Source: Trichomonas vaginalis G3 (Eukaryota > Parabasalia > Trichomonadida > Trichomonadidae). From it: 64,000 nt of DNA. A program made the position numbers and the translations under genes. The notes under the pieces are model-generated. The model saw only the letters and a program-made list of their open reading frames with translations. It made no database searches and was not told where the DNA came from. Location of the stretch: the NCBI RefSeq assembly GCF_026262505.1, contig NC_067206.1, positions 1,674,001-1,738,000 of the forward strand, read 5' to 3'. The first letter of the stretch is position 1; every line of letters starts with the position of its first letter. Shown one piece after another: positions 62,218 through 64,000 of the stretch.

Positions 62218-64000
62218 CCGGTTTGAGTCTTACTATCAGGTTTTCAGAGCCCCTGTATATATCATCTAGCGGCGCTACGCGCCGATAGATGAAGGGAAAA
62301 AAATTGATAGGGCAATTCTTTATGAATATTGCACCTCCAAATTGAACTTCATATTCATCCTTAATTTATCATTCAAGAATTCGATACTTAAAATCATGAT
62401 TTTATTTCATTAGAATGATAAGTCTACACTCTGATTCATATCTCAAAATTTAATATTTTGCATCTTACGAAATTACCCTCAGAATCCGCTGCTGTTATAA
62501 TAAAATGCTTCACCAATACAAACTAATATACCCCTTGAAATATCAGGTCCAGTTTATTGGGCCATTTTGAGGAAAAGCCATTTTAAATTTTTATTACTTC
62601 TACTTTTCACGGACTTGACAATTCTTTATTTACAAAATAAAGAGAAGGTTCATAAATTTGGACTGATTTTATCGTAATCAACTTATCGGATAGGTACAAG
62701 ATCCAAATAAATGCAGCATTACCAACATTTTTAATAAAAAATTCACTTTCTTTGGATATATCAAGAAAAATCCTAGAGACTTATTAGTTAGGAATTGCAA
62801 TTAAACGATTATACAAAAAGATTTCCCGATTTTCTAATGAATTTAGACTCGAATGTTTAATTTCTTGCTTGTTTGTGCCTATTAATCCCAACATCCTATA
62901 CAATTTTAACGAAAAGCCTTTCATTTATCTACAAAAAATATTATTTCTTTCTGACTTTGAATACATACTAAATCCATTATATCTTGTTGATTTCAAGTAC
63001 AACTTTAATAATTTAACTCTTAAAATAAGTTAAAATTTTTAAATTATAAAATTTTTGTAATAATGCATAATTTTTATTGAATGCATGATTCAATTCGCAT
63101 CAACATCAATTATAATGTGCATCTATATCTCCAAATTTTTTTCATTTTTCATATTTCAATATAGAAATTGTATTTTTTACTTTGATACAGATTTTTTTGA
63201 ATCTTTTTTGGAAAAATTATTTAGTTCTTGAGCTCGATGAATGGAATCATTACTATCTTTTATATATTTTAAACTTTATTTTTATCCCAAAAACATTATA
63301 AATCAGAAATCATCTTTAATTTTGTTTCATTCTCAACAACCAAGAGGTTACAAAAAAAGTATGCGATATAAACTTCATAAGTAGAATGAAGTATACAGCT
63401 TTTCTTATAGTTACTCAAGTTAGACCCATTTTTGATTTAAATCTTTTCTCAATTATCTTGACACGTTTAATTATCGCATAATTTGTTAAACAAAGAGATC
63501 CCACATATACATATAAGGAATATATTTGTGATGACAATCTTATCATATAAGGAATTGAAGTAAGATTTATTAATTTTTTTTCACTCCTGAAGTAATACAG
63601 AATATAATATGCCCAACAAATACATTGAAAAAATTGACATCTATTTCATATAAGTTAAAGAAATATAATTTTGATAATAATATATCTCCAAAATGTCTAG
63701 ATAGATTTCCGCGATTCCATGTATATGAATTCCATAGAAGGTAGTAAGTATATGTCCATTAGCAAAATTGAAAACTGAGCGAGAAAGTTTTGTTGAACTA
63801 CCTCACAGATTGATTATTGCAAAATAGTTTTCGAAAAATTATTAAATTTTCATGCAGTTCAATAATACTCTTCTACAATACAAAGATTGTAGTTGCATTG
63901 GAAAGTTAAATGTGTAAAAACATAAGAAAGCCATACTGTTCTAGGTGATCATACATACTGAATGCAGTGGATCCAATATTAGTCGCAATCTTTATTAAAA
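62218..64000. other. intergenic, no gene seen
   Basis: AT-rich host sequence. A short GC-rich palindromic word (CGGCGCTACGCGCCG) stands near 62270. No frame, RNA gene or repeat pair was noticed. Confidence 0.55.

Overview
The window looks like a parabasalid (trichomonad) nuclear contig, closest in style to Tritrichomonas or Trichomonas. The reasons are AT-rich DNA, genes with no visible introns, a beta-tubulin of trichomonad type, VPS9-domain proteins and an OCRL-like inositol phosphatase, all amid Maverick/Polinton-type virus-like elements and Mutator-like (MULE) transposons. Only four host genes are clear: two related VPS9-like proteins (1-984, cut by the window edge, and 7342-8742), a beta-tubulin between them (5891-7232, whose frame slips twice) and an inositol polyphosphate 5-phosphatase (32844-34667). 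Almost everything else is mobile or virus-derived DNA.

Layout. 985-5876 is non-coding and holds a 650-bp MULE-type miniature element made of hairpins (2211-2860) and a 2.3-kb element with 386-bp inverted ends (3085-5396). 9147-24389 is a 15.2-kb Polinton-like element (called element A here) with 292-bp terminal inverted repeats and a perfect 6-bp target duplication. It carries a primase-helicase, packaging ATPase, capsid-like protein, fibre-like proteins, two amphipathic peptides and a KilA-N protein. No integrase and no family-B polymerase were recognised in it. 24396-26550 has gene remnants and satellite arrays. About 26550-31410 is a MULE transposon whose ends are opposed arrays of one 25-bp unit (9 copies on the left, about 58 on the right). 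34764-62217 is a three-layer nest: a short outer element with 21-bp inverted ends, inside it a 3.5-kb rve-type DDE transposon with about 1-kb inverted ends, and inside that transposon's transposase gene a 22.8-kb Maverick (element B, 37548-60322) with 656-bp inverted ends and a 5-bp target duplication. 62218-64000 shows no gene.

How the parts fit. Element B has the classical Maverick set: protein-primed family-B polymerase, retroviral-type integrase, packaging ATPase and double-jelly-roll-type capsid candidates, plus a collagen-like fibre and KilA-N/T5orf172 proteins. Element A replaces polymerase and integrase with a primase-helicase, yet its termini, its 5' leader sequence and several structural proteins match element B. 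This suggests that A may be mobilised in trans by a B-like element, or that the two have exchanged modules. Both are treated here as fossils; several genes in each are broken. Each has its own family of intergenic iteron-like repeats. No rRNA, tRNA or CRISPR array was found.
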